DNA of 64,000 nucleotides, from NCBI GenBank assembly GCA_963817025.1, contig CAWFML010000001.1:496001-560000 (forward strand). Reading direction: 5' to 3'. The notes beneath the pieces are model-generated. The model made no database searches, was not told where the DNA came from, and saw only the letters and a program-made list of their open reading frames with translations. The stretch comes from JACMLC01 sp963817025 (GTDB taxonomy: Bacteria > Acidobacteriota > Blastocatellia > Pyrinomonadales > Pyrinomonadaceae). Shown in pieces: positions 1-9,100 of the stretch; position 1 is the stretch's first letter, and every line of letters begins with the position of its first letter. The translations under genes and the position numbers were made by a program.

Positions 1-1214
1 TTATCCCACATGGGTCAACTGATAAACCTGCCGAGTTGATCGTACCGATTCTTCGTGACCAAGAAGAGGTTCTTGAAGGATTATTTGATTTTGTTGCTCA
101 AAGGCGTGACCTTTCAACTTCATATATCAAGGAGTTACACCAAGCATTAACTGAACATCAAGAAACTGTTCAGGCTATTAATGGTCTTGGCCGAGATATT
201 GAGGTTAAACTTTTACACGGTCAGTGGAAGCAACAACCTAACAATCCTAAAAGGCCAGAGGGTGATCTACATGAATATTGTCCGCCAGAACATGTAGTAG
301 CAGAGATGGACAAACTCATAGAGATGCATCATGTGCATATAGAAAGAGAAGTGCCGCCAGAGATTGAAGCGGCGTGGTTACATCATAGATTTACGCAAAT
401 CCACCCATTCCAAGATGGGAATGGTCGGGTTGCCAGAGCATTAGCTTCACTGGTCTTTTTGCGTTCTGGCTGGTTTCCTTTGGTCATCCATCGGGACATA
501 CTTAAAGAATATATTGATGCCCTTGAAACAGCAGATAACGGTGATTTGTCATTATTGGTAAACCTTTTCGCGAGAGTACAAAAAAAAGCGTTTCTAAATG
601 CACTAAGCCTTTCGGTTGATGTTCTCCAAAAACCTTCGCCTTTACGGCAGGTTATCTCAGCAGCCGCAGATAGGTTAAGGGCAAGGAAGAGGTCAAATCT
701 TGCAGAAATGCAGTCTAAAGCATTTGAACTCTCCAAAGAATTGGAAGCGCAAGCCGAGAAGAAATTTGAATCAATCGCAACAGAATTGAATGGAGAGTTA
801 CAGTCACTGGACCAAAATTACTTCGTAAATGTTTGGCACAATAATGAACAGAACGACTTTTGGTTCAGAAACGAGATCGTATCAGTAGCGAAGGATTTGG
901 GATATTACGCTGATACGCGAACCTACCGCGCCTGGATACATCTACGTATTAAGGAAGATCGTCAAACTAATATTGTTCTTTCATTTCACTCGCTCGGCGT
1001 TGAGTTTCTTGGTCTCATGGCAGTATCTGCTTTTATGGAATTCAGGGATAGGAAAGATGATGGAGAAGTCTCAGTTGATGGCCCCCATAAACTCAGTAGA
1101 GATGTTTTTCAGTTCTCATATAAAGAAAAAGAGGAACTAATAAAAGAACGTTTCGATCAATGGTTAAATGATGTTCTATTAGCCGGGCTTGACCAATGGA
1201 GAAAGCAACTTTAA
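1..1214 (+). CDS. Fic domain protein, 5'-truncated by the window edge
   Basis: The reading frame is open from base 3, so the real start lies outside the window; the first in-window start candidate is TTG at 36. Counting from that TTG, residues 123-134 read HPFQDGNGRVAR, the full Fic active-site motif with its catalytic His and phosphate-binding loop. Family members transfer AMP or another nucleotide or phosphate moiety to Ser, Thr or Tyr of target proteins. A helical region precedes the motif. The roughly 200 residues after the Fic core are charged and unrecognised and may bind DNA or a partner. No (S/T)xxxE(G/N) inhibitory motif is visible in the part present. The gene is clearly AT-richer than everything downstream, and base composition changes right after its stop, which suggests recent transfer. 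Target and partner are unknown. Confidence 0.85.
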   Translation, partial: IPHGSTDKPAELIVPILRDQEEVLEGLFDFVAQRRDLSTSYIKELHQALTEHQETVQAINGLGRDIEVKLLHGQWKQQPNNPKRPEGDLHEYCPPEHVVAEMDKLIEMHHVHIEREVPPEIEAAWLHHRFTQIHPFQDGNGRVARALASLVFLRSGWFPLVIHRDILKEYIDALETADNGDLSLLVNLFARVQKKAFLNALSLSVDVLQKPSPLRQVISAAADRLRARKRSNLAEMQSKAFELSKELEAQAEKKFESIATELNGELQSLDQNYFVNVWHNNEQNDFWFRNEIVSVAKDLGYYADTRTYRAWIHLRIKEDRQTNIVLSFHSLGVEFLGLMAVSAFMEFRDRKDDGEVSVDGPHKLSRDVFQFSYKEKEELIKERFDQWLNDVLLAGLDQWRKQL

Positions 1215-1354
1215 TTCCATAGTTTTAGCGGCACGCGCATCGTGGACATGCTGGTCGGCGAGCAGTTGCCGAGAATCTGTTGACGCGCAATCAAAGCCGG
1301 TGCGACACTTCAGGCACAGGTAAATCTTCTTAATGGAGTACGCCACGTGAGCTT
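1215..1354. other. Spacer with a possible remnant reading frame
   Basis: After the Fic stop the sequence becomes GC-rich. A short open stretch at 1224-1283, ending in TGA, has no start codon and could be the 3' end of a gene displaced by the Fic segment. A weak GGAG lies about 18 nt before the hydrogenase ATG. No promoter is recognised. Confidence 0.25.
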
Positions 1355-2410
1355 ATGGTCGAAAGCCATGTTCCTCAACCAATCAAGGAAATCACAGTGC
1401 TGTGGATCACGGCTGGCCTGAGTTGTGATGGAGACACAATTGCAGTCACCGCCGCCACTCAACCGAGTCTCGAAGACATCATCCTCGGCGCGCTCCCCGG
1501 CATCCCCAAAGTAAATTTTTATAATCCGTTTCTGGCTTATGAGAACGGCGATGAGTTCGTCAACCTTTTTCATCGCGCCGCAGAAGGCCAGATCGAGCCG
1601 TTCATCCTCGTCATCGAAGGCTCTATCCCCAACGAAGAGATTAAAGAGGAAGGCTACTGGGCCGCCTTCGGCACGAACAAAGAGACGGGGCAACCCATCA
1701 CGACCTGTGAATGGATTGACCGGCTGGCCCCGCGCGCGTGGGCCGTCATCGCAGCCGGAACCTGCGCGACCTACGGCGGGATTCACGCGATGGCTGGCAA
1801 CCCGACGGGCGCTATGGGTCTGTCAGATTATTTGGGATGGAAATGGAAATCGTGGGCCGGTGTTCCGGTCGTCTGTGTGCCGGGTTGCCCTGTGCAGCCA
1901 GACAATTTCATGGAGACGCTGCTGTACCTGCTCTATCAGGCAGCAGGGCGCGCTCCCATGATTCCGCTCGATGATGCCTTGAGACCGACATGGCTCTTTG
2001 GTCAAACCGTCCACGAAGGATGCGACCGTGGCGGATATTATGAGCAGGCCCAGTTTGCAGAAAATTACGGCGAGCGCACCTGTATCGTCAAGCTTGGCTG
2101 CTGGGGGCCTGTCGTTCAATGCAACGTCGCCAAACGCGGTTGGATGGCAGGCATCGGCGGGTGTCCGAACGTCGGCGGCATCTGTATCGGCTGCACGATG
2201 CCGGGTTTTCCAGACAAGTTCATGCCGTTTATGGATCAGCCGCCGGGATCGCTGCTCTCTTCGGCGGCGGTGATGACCTATGGCAGAGCCATCCATGCCC
2301 TGCGCAGGTTTACGCAAACTTCGCTCAACAAAGAGCCTCCGTGGCGGCGACGCGGGAGTAAATTGAACACCGGATACGTCGAGCAATCGGGGATTCTTGA
2401 GAAGAGATAA
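1355..2410 (+). CDS. hhyS: Group 1h (actinobacterial-type) [NiFe]-hydrogenase small subunit
   Basis: The 351-aa protein carries the small-subunit signatures EGSIPNEEI, AAGTCATYGG, VPGCPVQPDNFMETLLYLL, VHEGCDRGGYYEQ, KLGCWGPVVQCN and GGCPNVGGICIGCTMPGFPDKF in order. These supply Cys and His ligands for the proximal, medial and distal Fe-S clusters. Near the N-terminus, C24 and D27 form CxxD instead of CxxC. This Asp ligand to the proximal cluster is the hallmark of oxygen-tolerant group 1h (formerly group 5) enzymes, which oxidise trace atmospheric H2 to feed the respiratory chain. There is no Tat signal, as expected for this group. Length is normal. No large-subunit gene is adjacent on either side, which is odd because hhyS and hhyL are usually neighbours. 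The next gene, a histidine kinase, starts 2 nt after the stop, and a nickel-type permease follows, which fits hydrogenase biology. Confidence 0.93.
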   Translation: MVESHVPQPIKEITVLWITAGLSCDGDTIAVTAATQPSLEDIILGALPGIPKVNFYNPFLAYENGDEFVNLFHRAAEGQIEPFILVIEGSIPNEEIKEEGYWAAFGTNKETGQPITTCEWIDRLAPRAWAVIAAGTCATYGGIHAMAGNPTGAMGLSDYLGWKWKSWAGVPVVCVPGCPVQPDNFMETLLYLLYQAAGRAPMIPLDDALRPTWLFGQTVHEGCDRGGYYEQAQFAENYGERTCIVKLGCWGPVVQCNVAKRGWMAGIGGCPNVGGICIGCTMPGFPDKFMPFMDQPPGSLLSSAAVMTYGRAIHALRRFTQTSLNKEPPWRRRGSKLNTGYVEQSGILEKR

Positions 2411-2412
2411 AG

Positions 2413-4353
2413 ATGCATACTTTCGAGGGTGACAAAGAATCGCGCACCATAGAGAGTAAGCCGCAGACGCTTGAGGAGGCGCACGCTGCCGCTCTGGCGG
2501 CGGCCAACGGCATTCCCGATCTGGTGGAAGCTGAAGGCATCCTGCACGGGCTGGCGAGCGTCTTCTTCCCCGCCGATTCCGCATCTGCGAACGGCGTCTC
2601 GATGAGCGCGCGCGCGAGCAATGAAGCCACCGAACCGCCTAACCTCGAAGCCAGATATAGAACCCTTGTCGAGCAGATTCCGGCGGTCGTCTTTATGGCT
2701 TTTCTTGACAAAGGGATTGGCGAAGCTTATGTCAGCCCGCAGATCGAATCCGTGCTCGGCTTCACGCAGGAAGAATGGCTCAATGATCCTGTGCTCTGGT
2801 ATCAGCAGGTTCATCCGGACGACAAGGCGCGTTGGAGCATTGAAGCCGCGCACATGTTTCTTTCAGGCGAGCCGCTGCAATCCATCTACAGGGTGATGGC
2901 CCGCGACGGGCATGTGGTCTGGTTTCAATGCGAAGCCAAGATGGTGCGCCGCGATGACGGGCGACCGTGGTTCATACACGGCGTAGGGTTTGACATCACA
3001 AATCTCAAGTGCGCCGAAGAAGCTCTGCGCAAAGCTCATGACGAGTTGGAGATGCGCGTCGCTGAGCGCACGCGCGAGCTTGCCGGAGCGAATACGGAGC
3101 TGCAACTGGAGATCGCAGAGCGCAGGCGCGCGGAACAGGAACGCGCGGAACTACTGGCGCGCGAACAGGCTGCGCGCCAGCAGGCGGAGGAGGCCAATCG
3201 TCTCAAAGACGAGTTTCTCGCAACCATCTCGCATGAGCTGCGCACGCCCATGACCGCCGTCGTCGGCTGGACGCACCTGCTTCGTAAAGGGATGCTTAAC
3301 GAACGCAACGCCGAGCATGCGCTTGAAACCATCGAGCGCAATGCCCGTTCGCAAACACAACTGATTGATGACCTGCTGGACATCTCGCGTATCATCACCG
3401 GCAAGATCAGGCTCGATATTCGTCAAATCGAACTCGCGCAAGTGGTCGAAGCAGCCATTGATGCCGTGCGACCCACAGCACAGGCACGCCGGATAGACCT
3501 TGAAACATCAATCGCACCGGAAGCGAATCTGGCGCGCGTAGACCCCGTGCGGTTGCAGCAGGTGGTGTGGAATCTTCTGTCCAATGCCATCAAGTTTACC
3601 CCGCAGGGCGGGCGCGTGTCCGTCAAACTTGAGCGCGTTGACTCTCAGGCTCAGATGACTATCACGGACACGGGCGAAGGCATCAGCCCGGAGTTTTTGC
3701 CCTTCGTCTTTGAGCGTTTTCGTCAGGCAGACGGCTCTATCACGCGCACACACGGGGGACTCGGACTCGGCTTGGCAATCGTGCGCAATCTGGTAGAACT
3801 GCACGGCGGAACAGTCGCGGCGGAGAGTCGCGGCGCGGGGCAAGGCGCAAAGTTCACTGTTTCGCTGCCGCTCCTTCGACGGCGGGAAGTTGATTGCAGC
3901 ATGCTTCAGGAAAGAAAGACGGACGCCCCTCAACCGGCAATCCGCAACCCGCATTCAGCCATTCTTAAAGGTCTGCGTGTCCTCATCGTCGAGGATGAAG
4001 TTGATTCACGAGAGCTGTTTGAGCTGACTCTGAAACGATATGGAGCAGACGTGACGGGAGCCGCTACAGCCGTGCGCGCGCTGGAAATGCTCGGACAGTT
4101 GGAGATAGACGTGTTGGTCTCCGACATACAGATGCCTTTGATGGATGGCTATCAATTGATTAGCAGGGTACGCGCGATGGATTTGGAAGCGACTAGAAAA
4201 ATTCCGGCCATCGCCTTGACCGCGTATGCGAGAGCGGAAGATCGGATGCGCTCATTTCTGGCAGGCTATCAGGCGCATATCTCCAAGCCCGTCGAGCCGT
4301 CAGAGTTAGTGGCGACGGTGGCAGCTCTCGCCGGAAGAACCGGACAGGTCTAA
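2413..4353 (+). CDS. PAS-containing hybrid sensor histidine kinase
   Basis: The 646-aa cytoplasmic protein contains a PAS domain (about 82-197), a coiled-coil signalling helix (about 198-265), a HisKA dimerisation domain with phospho-acceptor H274 (FLATISHELRTPM), a HATPase_c domain (N-box about 387-396, DTGEGI 419-424, GLGLGLAIV about 449-457), and a C-terminal receiver (about 520-640) with acceptor D571 and conserved K625. No membrane segment is seen. It starts 2 nt after hhyS, so the two are probably translated from one mRNA; the PAS domain may read redox or gas status for the hydrogenase locus (inference). The linker between ATPase and receiver (residues about 508-518) is encoded by a tandem 7-nt repeat at 3935-3961, related to intergenic repeats elsewhere in the window. 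No separate response regulator is next to it. Confidence 0.92.
   Translation: MHTFEGDKESRTIESKPQTLEEAHAAALAAANGIPDLVEAEGILHGLASVFFPADSASANGVSMSARASNEATEPPNLEARYRTLVEQIPAVVFMAFLDKGIGEAYVSPQIESVLGFTQEEWLNDPVLWYQQVHPDDKARWSIEAAHMFLSGEPLQSIYRVMARDGHVVWFQCEAKMVRRDDGRPWFIHGVGFDITNLKCAEEALRKAHDELEMRVAERTRELAGANTELQLEIAERRRAEQERAELLAREQAARQQAEEANRLKDEFLATISHELRTPMTAVVGWTHLLRKGMLNERNAEHALETIERNARSQTQLIDDLLDISRIITGKIRLDIRQIELAQVVEAAIDAVRPTAQARRIDLETSIAPEANLARVDPVRLQQVVWNLLSNAIKFTPQGGRVSVKLERVDSQAQMTITDTGEGISPEFLPFVFERFRQADGSITRTHGGLGLGLAIVRNLVELHGGTVAAESRGAGQGAKFTVSLPLLRRREVDCSMLQERKTDAPQPAIRNPHSAILKGLRVLIVEDEVDSRELFELTLKRYGADVTGAATAVRALEMLGQLEIDVLVSDIQMPLMDGYQLISRVRAMDLEATRKIPAIALTAYARAEDRMRSFLAGYQAHISKPVEPSELVATVAALAGRTGQV
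3935..3961. repeat. Intragenic heptad repeat (family A, single arm)
   Basis: Successive 7-nt words GGCAATC, CGCAACC and CGCATTC lie inside the kinase reading frame. They resemble the arm of the 11531-11604 element (CGCAATC words). They encode part of the flexible linker and add no stop. Confidence 0.6.
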
Positions 4354-4358
4354 ATGGA

Positions 4359-4434
4359 GGAATGCAAAAATGTAAAATGCAATCTGATTCCTATTTTTGC
4401 CTTTTACATTTTACATTTTTAATTTTGCATTTCC
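4359..4434. repeat. Heptad inverted repeat, family A copy 1
   Basis: Both arms are AT-rich tandem 7-mers (TTTTACA, TTTTACA, TTTTTAA, TTTTGCA on the right; the complementary AATGTAA-type words on the left). The element begins right after the histidine-kinase stop. It can fold into a long imperfect hairpin with T-runs and may end the hydrogenase-kinase transcript. Confidence 0.7.
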
Positions 4435-4453
4435 TGATTGGTGAAAGTCTTTT

Positions 4454-5194
4454 ATGTCTGAGCTAGACTCGCTTTCAAACGCTTCGGCGCTCGCATTCGG
4501 TTTCGTGCTTGGCCTCAAGCACGCTGTCGAAGTTGACCATCTGGCAGCCGTTTCGACCATCGTGACAGAGCGCAAGAGCTTGCTCAGTTCTGTGCTGGTC
4601 GGCGGTCTCTGGGGTCTGGGCCATACTATCTCGCTGGTCATCGCAGGCGTCGTTATTATTCTGCTTCATGTCGAGATCAGCGAGCGCATTGCGCTGGCGC
4701 TCGAATTCTGCGTCGGTCTCATGCTGATTGCGCTCGGCGCAAACGCGCTCCGCAAACTCGCGCGCGGAGGCCGCATGCATCTGCACGTCCACCGGCACGG
4801 CGGGCGCGAACACATCCACCCGCACATCCACGAGGCCAGCGCGCCGGACACAGACAGGGACACGCATCACGGCTTTCGATTGGGCCTGCGCCCGCTCATT
4901 GTCGGGATGATTCACGGGCTGGCGGGCAGCGCGGCCCTCATGCTGCTGGTGCTCTCGACCATCCAGAAGCCGCTCGTCGGGCTGGTCTATATCGCAATCT
5001 TCGGCATCGGCTCAATCGGCGGGATGATGATTATGAGCGCGCTCGTCAGCCTGCCGCTCTACCTGACGGCCACGCGTTTTACGCGCGTCAATCTGGCGAT
5101 ACGCGGGCTGGCGGGCATTTTCAGCTTAGGCTTCGGCCTGTTTATGATCTACGAGATAGGCATCGTGGATGGTCTGTTCTGGCGAATCGGATAA
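4454..5194 (+). CDS. Nickel/cobalt-type permease (NicO/UreH-like)
   Basis: The 246-aa membrane protein has about six hydrophobic segments. Helix one contains H23-AVEV-D28-H29, the HX4DH metal-selectivity motif of NiCoT/NicO-type permeases. A cytoplasmic or periplasmic loop (about 111-137) is very rich in His (HLHVHRHGGREHIHPHIHE), typical of a metal-collecting loop. The second half has a matching HGLAGSAALMLL helix. It likely imports Ni2+ (or exports a metal; direction cannot be read from sequence). Its position just behind a [NiFe]-hydrogenase subunit makes nickel supply for the active site the best guess. An inverted repeat separates it from the kinase gene, so it may have its own promoter. 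UreH-type or sulfite-exporter relatives are alternatives. Confidence 0.8.
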   Translation: MSELDSLSNASALAFGFVLGLKHAVEVDHLAAVSTIVTERKSLLSSVLVGGLWGLGHTISLVIAGVVIILLHVEISERIALALEFCVGLMLIALGANALRKLARGGRMHLHVHRHGGREHIHPHIHEASAPDTDRDTHHGFRLGLRPLIVGMIHGLAGSAALMLLVLSTIQKPLVGLVYIAIFGIGSIGGMMIMSALVSLPLYLTATRFTRVNLAIRGLAGIFSLGFGLFMIYEIGIVDGLFWRIG

Positions 5195-5224
5195 GAAATC
5201 AAGCCGTCATCCGGAAATAAGTTC

Positions 5225-5252
5225 TTGACAACAGCGTAAATGATAATAAAAT
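5225..5252 (+). promoter_or_regulatory. Sigma-70 promoter of the TetR gene
   Basis: A perfect -35 TTGACA (5225-5230) is followed by a 16-nt spacer and TAAAAT (5247-5252). The predicted start near 5259 gives a leader of about 22 nt before the ATG at 5281. The operator at 5251-5266 covers the -10 and start point. Confidence 0.65.
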
Positions 5253-5266
5253 ACGAGCGTTCGTTT
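5251..5266. promoter_or_regulatory. TetR operator, copy 1 (autoregulation)
   Basis: ATACGAGCGTTCGTTT is a near-palindrome of form ACGAnCGnTCGT. It shares 12 of 16 positions with the site at 6045-6060 in front of the TonB-dependent receptor. Position over the promoter implies repression of tetR by its own product. Confidence 0.6.
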
Positions 5267-5280
5267 TTCAGGCGCGGCTC

Positions 5281-5991
5281 ATGCCCAAACTCAGCCAGGA
5301 AGTAATCGAAGAAAAGAAAGGTCGCATCGAAGAAGCGGCCAAGCAGTTGTTTATCAAACAGGGGTTTCACGCCACTTCAATGCGTGACATCGCCGGGCGC
5401 ACAGGCACGTCGCTCGGCAACCTGTACAATTACTACCGGACAAAGGAAGAGATTCTCGAATCCATCATTCGCGGGTATCAGAAGGTCATAGACGCTCGCC
5501 TGCATCAGATGTTCGAGGGCATTGAGGAGCCTTTTCAGCCCGCGAGCCTGATCCGGTTCGGGCGGCTGGTCAAAGAGATGGTCAACGACCATCACGATTT
5601 CTGGCTGTTGATGTACATAGACGTGCTGGAATTTGAAAACCGCCACTTTCGCAAGATGTTCGAGGGGTTGACGAAGAACCTCAGGCGACGTTTCAGCAGC
5701 TACTTTAACGAGTTGAAAGCGAGCGGCGCGCTCTATGACGGCATTGATCCGGCGGTCGGATTCACAGCCGCTTACATGCAATTCTTTAACTACTTTCTGG
5801 TGGAAAAGCTATTCGGCGGCAATCGCCACTTCGGCATCAGCGATGATCAGGTCATCGTCAAGCTGACGGATATTTTCTGTCGCGGCGTCATGCTGCCGGA
5901 AGCCATCCACTGGCCGCAAAGCCCTGACGGTCAAGCGAAAGGTCGCCCCCGCGCCGGAGTCGCGCGCCGGGCTAAATCAGATCAGAAGTAA
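5281..5991 (+). CDS. TetR/AcrR-family transcriptional regulator
   Basis: The 236-aa protein begins with a TetR_N helix-turn-helix: AAKQLFIKQGFHATSMRDIAGRTG followed by GNLYNYYRTKEEIL (about residues 19-59). The rest is an all-helical ligand-binding and dimerisation domain, and the tail is basic. Family members are usually repressors released by a small hydrophobic ligand. The gene stands just upstream of a TonB-dependent receptor and lipid-type enzymes. Near-identical palindromes precede both this gene and the receptor, so it probably controls itself and the whole 6.1-16.4 kb cluster. An acyl-CoA or the imported substrate is a plausible ligand (inference from neighbours). The ribosome binding site is weak. 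Confidence 0.93.
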   Translation: MPKLSQEVIEEKKGRIEEAAKQLFIKQGFHATSMRDIAGRTGTSLGNLYNYYRTKEEILESIIRGYQKVIDARLHQMFEGIEEPFQPASLIRFGRLVKEMVNDHHDFWLLMYIDVLEFENRHFRKMFEGLTKNLRRRFSSYFNELKASGALYDGIDPAVGFTAAYMQFFNYFLVEKLFGGNRHFGISDDQVIVKLTDIFCRGVMLPEAIHWPQSPDGQAKGRPRAGVARRAKSDQK

Positions 5992-6044
5992 ATTCAACCT
6001 AATCGGGCGCGCTCGTCGGCGCTCTTATCATTTGAGTTCTATAA

Positions 6045-6060
6045 AAACGTACGTTCGTTT
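6045..6060. promoter_or_regulatory. TetR operator, copy 2 (receptor promoter)
   Basis: AAACGTACGTTCGTTT is a 16-bp quasi-palindrome with one mismatched symmetric pair. It lies about 60 nt before the receptor start and matches the site over the tetR promoter. A TATAAA at 6040-6045 could be the -10; no good -35 is seen at the right distance. Confidence 0.6.
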
Positions 6061-6119
6061 TTATCTACGACACAACTCCCGGCTTAACACTGAAGCTCGA
6101 ATCGCAGGAGGTCTTGAAT

Positions 6120-9100
6120 ATGTTGCAGAGAAGATGGTTTGTGATGTTGATGCTGATCGGCATCCTGATGTCTGCGGTCGCGGGCCGCACGCCCGCGCAG
6201 AATGCGACCGGACAACTGAGCGGGACGGTCGTGGATGCCGCAGGCGCACGCGTTCCCGGCGCAGCGGTCAAAATCACCAACCTTGACACCGCGCTTGAAC
6301 GGCAGGTGGTGACCGGCGAGGAAGGAAACTTCGCCGTGCAACTGCTGCCTCCGGGCAGATACCGCGCAGAGGTTTCGGCACAGGGCTTCAGGTCGGTCGT
6401 AGTCGAAGAGATTGATGTCAACGTCGCGCAGACGGCGACCGTTGACATACGGCTCGAAGCGGGCAGCGTTGAAGGCGGGGTGGTGACTGTGACCGCCGTG
6501 CAGCCTCTGGTTCAGCAGGAGTCTTCGCAGGTCGGTCGCGTCATGGAAGAGACGCAGATCAGGCAACTGCCCCTGCCGACGCGCAATTTCCAGCAACTGC
6601 TGACGCTCTCGCCCGGAACTTATGCAAACGTCTCGAACAACACGGAGCTGGGGCGCGGCGATTCCATCATCTCTGTCAACGGGCAACGCCCGACGAGCAA
6701 CAACGTGCGTATCAACGGCGTGGACGCCAACTCTATCGGCACGAACTCGACGCCGAATCTGGCCGTTCCCGCGACGGACAGTCTTCAGGAGTTCATCGTC
6801 CAGACGAGCCTGTACGATGCTTCGCAGGGCCGCAACGCCGGGGGCAACATCGAAGCCGTGACCAAATCCGGCTCAAATGACTTTCATGGCAACGTCTACG
6901 AGTTTTTCCGCAATCGCTCTTTAAACGCCAACGAAGCTTTTCTCAAGGCCGCAGGGCAGCAGAAGCCCGTGCTCTCGCGCAACCAGTTTGGCGGAACCGT
7001 CGGCGGGCCGCTGGTTCAGGACAGGGCTTTCTTCTTCGCCTCTTATCAGGGCACGCGCGAGCGCAACGGCGCATCTCTGGTCAACAGTCTGATGTCGCCG
7101 ACGCTGCCTGTTTTCCTGAGCGATAACAATCGCACGGCAGCGGGAATCGTTGCGGCTTTCAATGCTTACAACGCTACGCTGCCCGCAGGTCAACAACAAC
7201 TGCCGCTGACCGTCGCGCAGATCAACCCCGTCGCGCTCGCCATTCTTCAAGCCAGATTGGCGAGCGGCCAGTTTGCGATTCCGAGTCCGACCACAGGCTC
7301 CGGCCTGACTCCGATTTCCGACATCTCGCGCTTTCGTGAAGACCAGCTCAACGCCAATGTGGATGTTAAGCTGAGCGATGTGCATTCTATTTCCGGCAAG
7401 GCTTTCACAGCGACTAATCCGACGCGGCAAGCCAATTTCAGTTTCGCCGGACTGGGCAACGGGTCAACACAGCTTCCCGGCTTTGGCAGCAGCTTGCAGA
7501 TCAAGCAGACGCTGATCTCGCTGGCTGACAATTACGTCTTTAGCCCGAACGTGGTTAATCAGGCGCGCTTCGGTTTCAGCCGCCTGCGCGTCACCTCTAC
7601 GCCGGAAGAGCCTTTTACGGCGCAGCAGTTTGGCATCAACAGCCCGCTGGCGGGAGCGTTCCCCGGATTGCCGACGATTACGGTCGCGGGGCTGTTCACG
7701 CTCGGGTCATCCACCTTCGCGGATCAATCCTCGCGCATCAACGCGTGGAGCGTGAACGACACGCTCTCATACGTGCATGGCAATCATCGCTTTCGTTTTG
7801 GCGGAGAGTATCGCTATTCGCAAGTCAACTTTTATTTCAACGCTTTCTCGCGTGGCTTCCTGCAATTCTCTCCGAACACGGCGAATCCCGCGTCCGCTTT
7901 CGTCAACTTCCTTACAGGCAACGGCATCTCGATTATCGGCTCGGGAGTTTATGACCGCGCTCTGCGGACGAACGACTTTGCGGCCTATGTGACGGATGAC
8001 TGGAAGGTCACGAGCCGCCTGACGCTCAATCTTGGCTTGCGTTATGACTATTACGGCTATCCGACGGACATACGCGGGCGTCTCGTAAACTTCATCCCGG
8101 AGCAGTTTCGCATCGGCGGGCCAGCGAACGGTTTTGTGCAGGCGGGTAACGCGACGAATCCGATTCCGGGCGTGCCGCTCGTGGACGACGGGCTGGTCCC
8201 GAATGATCGAAACAACTTTGCGCCGCGCGTCGGTTTCGCTTACACCCTCTCTGAAGAAAATCGGCTGGTGGTGCGCGGCGGTTACGGCATCTATTATGAT
8301 CGCCTCTCGACGCGCTATGCCAACACGCAGCTCTTGAACTTTCCCTATCTGGCTCTGGCCGTAGGCTTGGTCAATTCCGCCGGAGCGCCGGTATTCCGCC
8401 CGCTCTCGAATCCGTTTATACAGGTTCCGCAGCCGACGCAGTTTCCGGTCGCAGCGACCATTCCTTCTCCCTTAACCCCGCTCGCGCCGGTCGTCGGCGT
8501 GCCGATTAGCGGACTCTTCATAGACCCCCAACTGCGCACGCCCTACATACAGCAGTACAACGTCAACGTGCAGTGGGAGTTTTTGAATAACTATCTGTTA
8601 GAGGTCGGTTATGTCGGCTCGAACGGCAGAAAACTGTTGCAGGTCATCACGCTCAACCAGCCTGTTTTCAATCCTGCGACCAACAGCTTTTTTGCTCCGT
8701 TCGGCACAGCCCTTTCGACGCAGAAGAATGCTTCGGGCGGCATACAGCAGGTGCAATCAAGCTCTAACTCGAAATACAACTCGCTACAGATCAGCGTCAC
8801 CAAGCGTTTCAGCGACGGCTTGCAATTTTTATCCGCCTACACGCTCGGCAAATCCGAAGACTACTATTCGGGCGGCGCAGGCGGCGGCGTCAACGAGATT
8901 GCGACTTTGCCGGGCGACCAGCGCGACTGGCGCACGAATTTCGGCCCGTCGGATTTTGACCGCAGGCATCGCTTTGTGACGAGCTTTGTGTACGACCTGC
9001 CGAAGGTCGAAGCGGAATCCGGCATTGCCAAAGCCTTGCTTAACAACTGGCAGGTGGCAGGCATCCTGACTTTGCAGACAGGGCTTCCCTTCTCCGTCAT

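Noticed and set aside
1224..1283. A separate small gene after the Fic gene
   Set aside because: It has no start codon and only 19 sense codons; at most it is a remnant.
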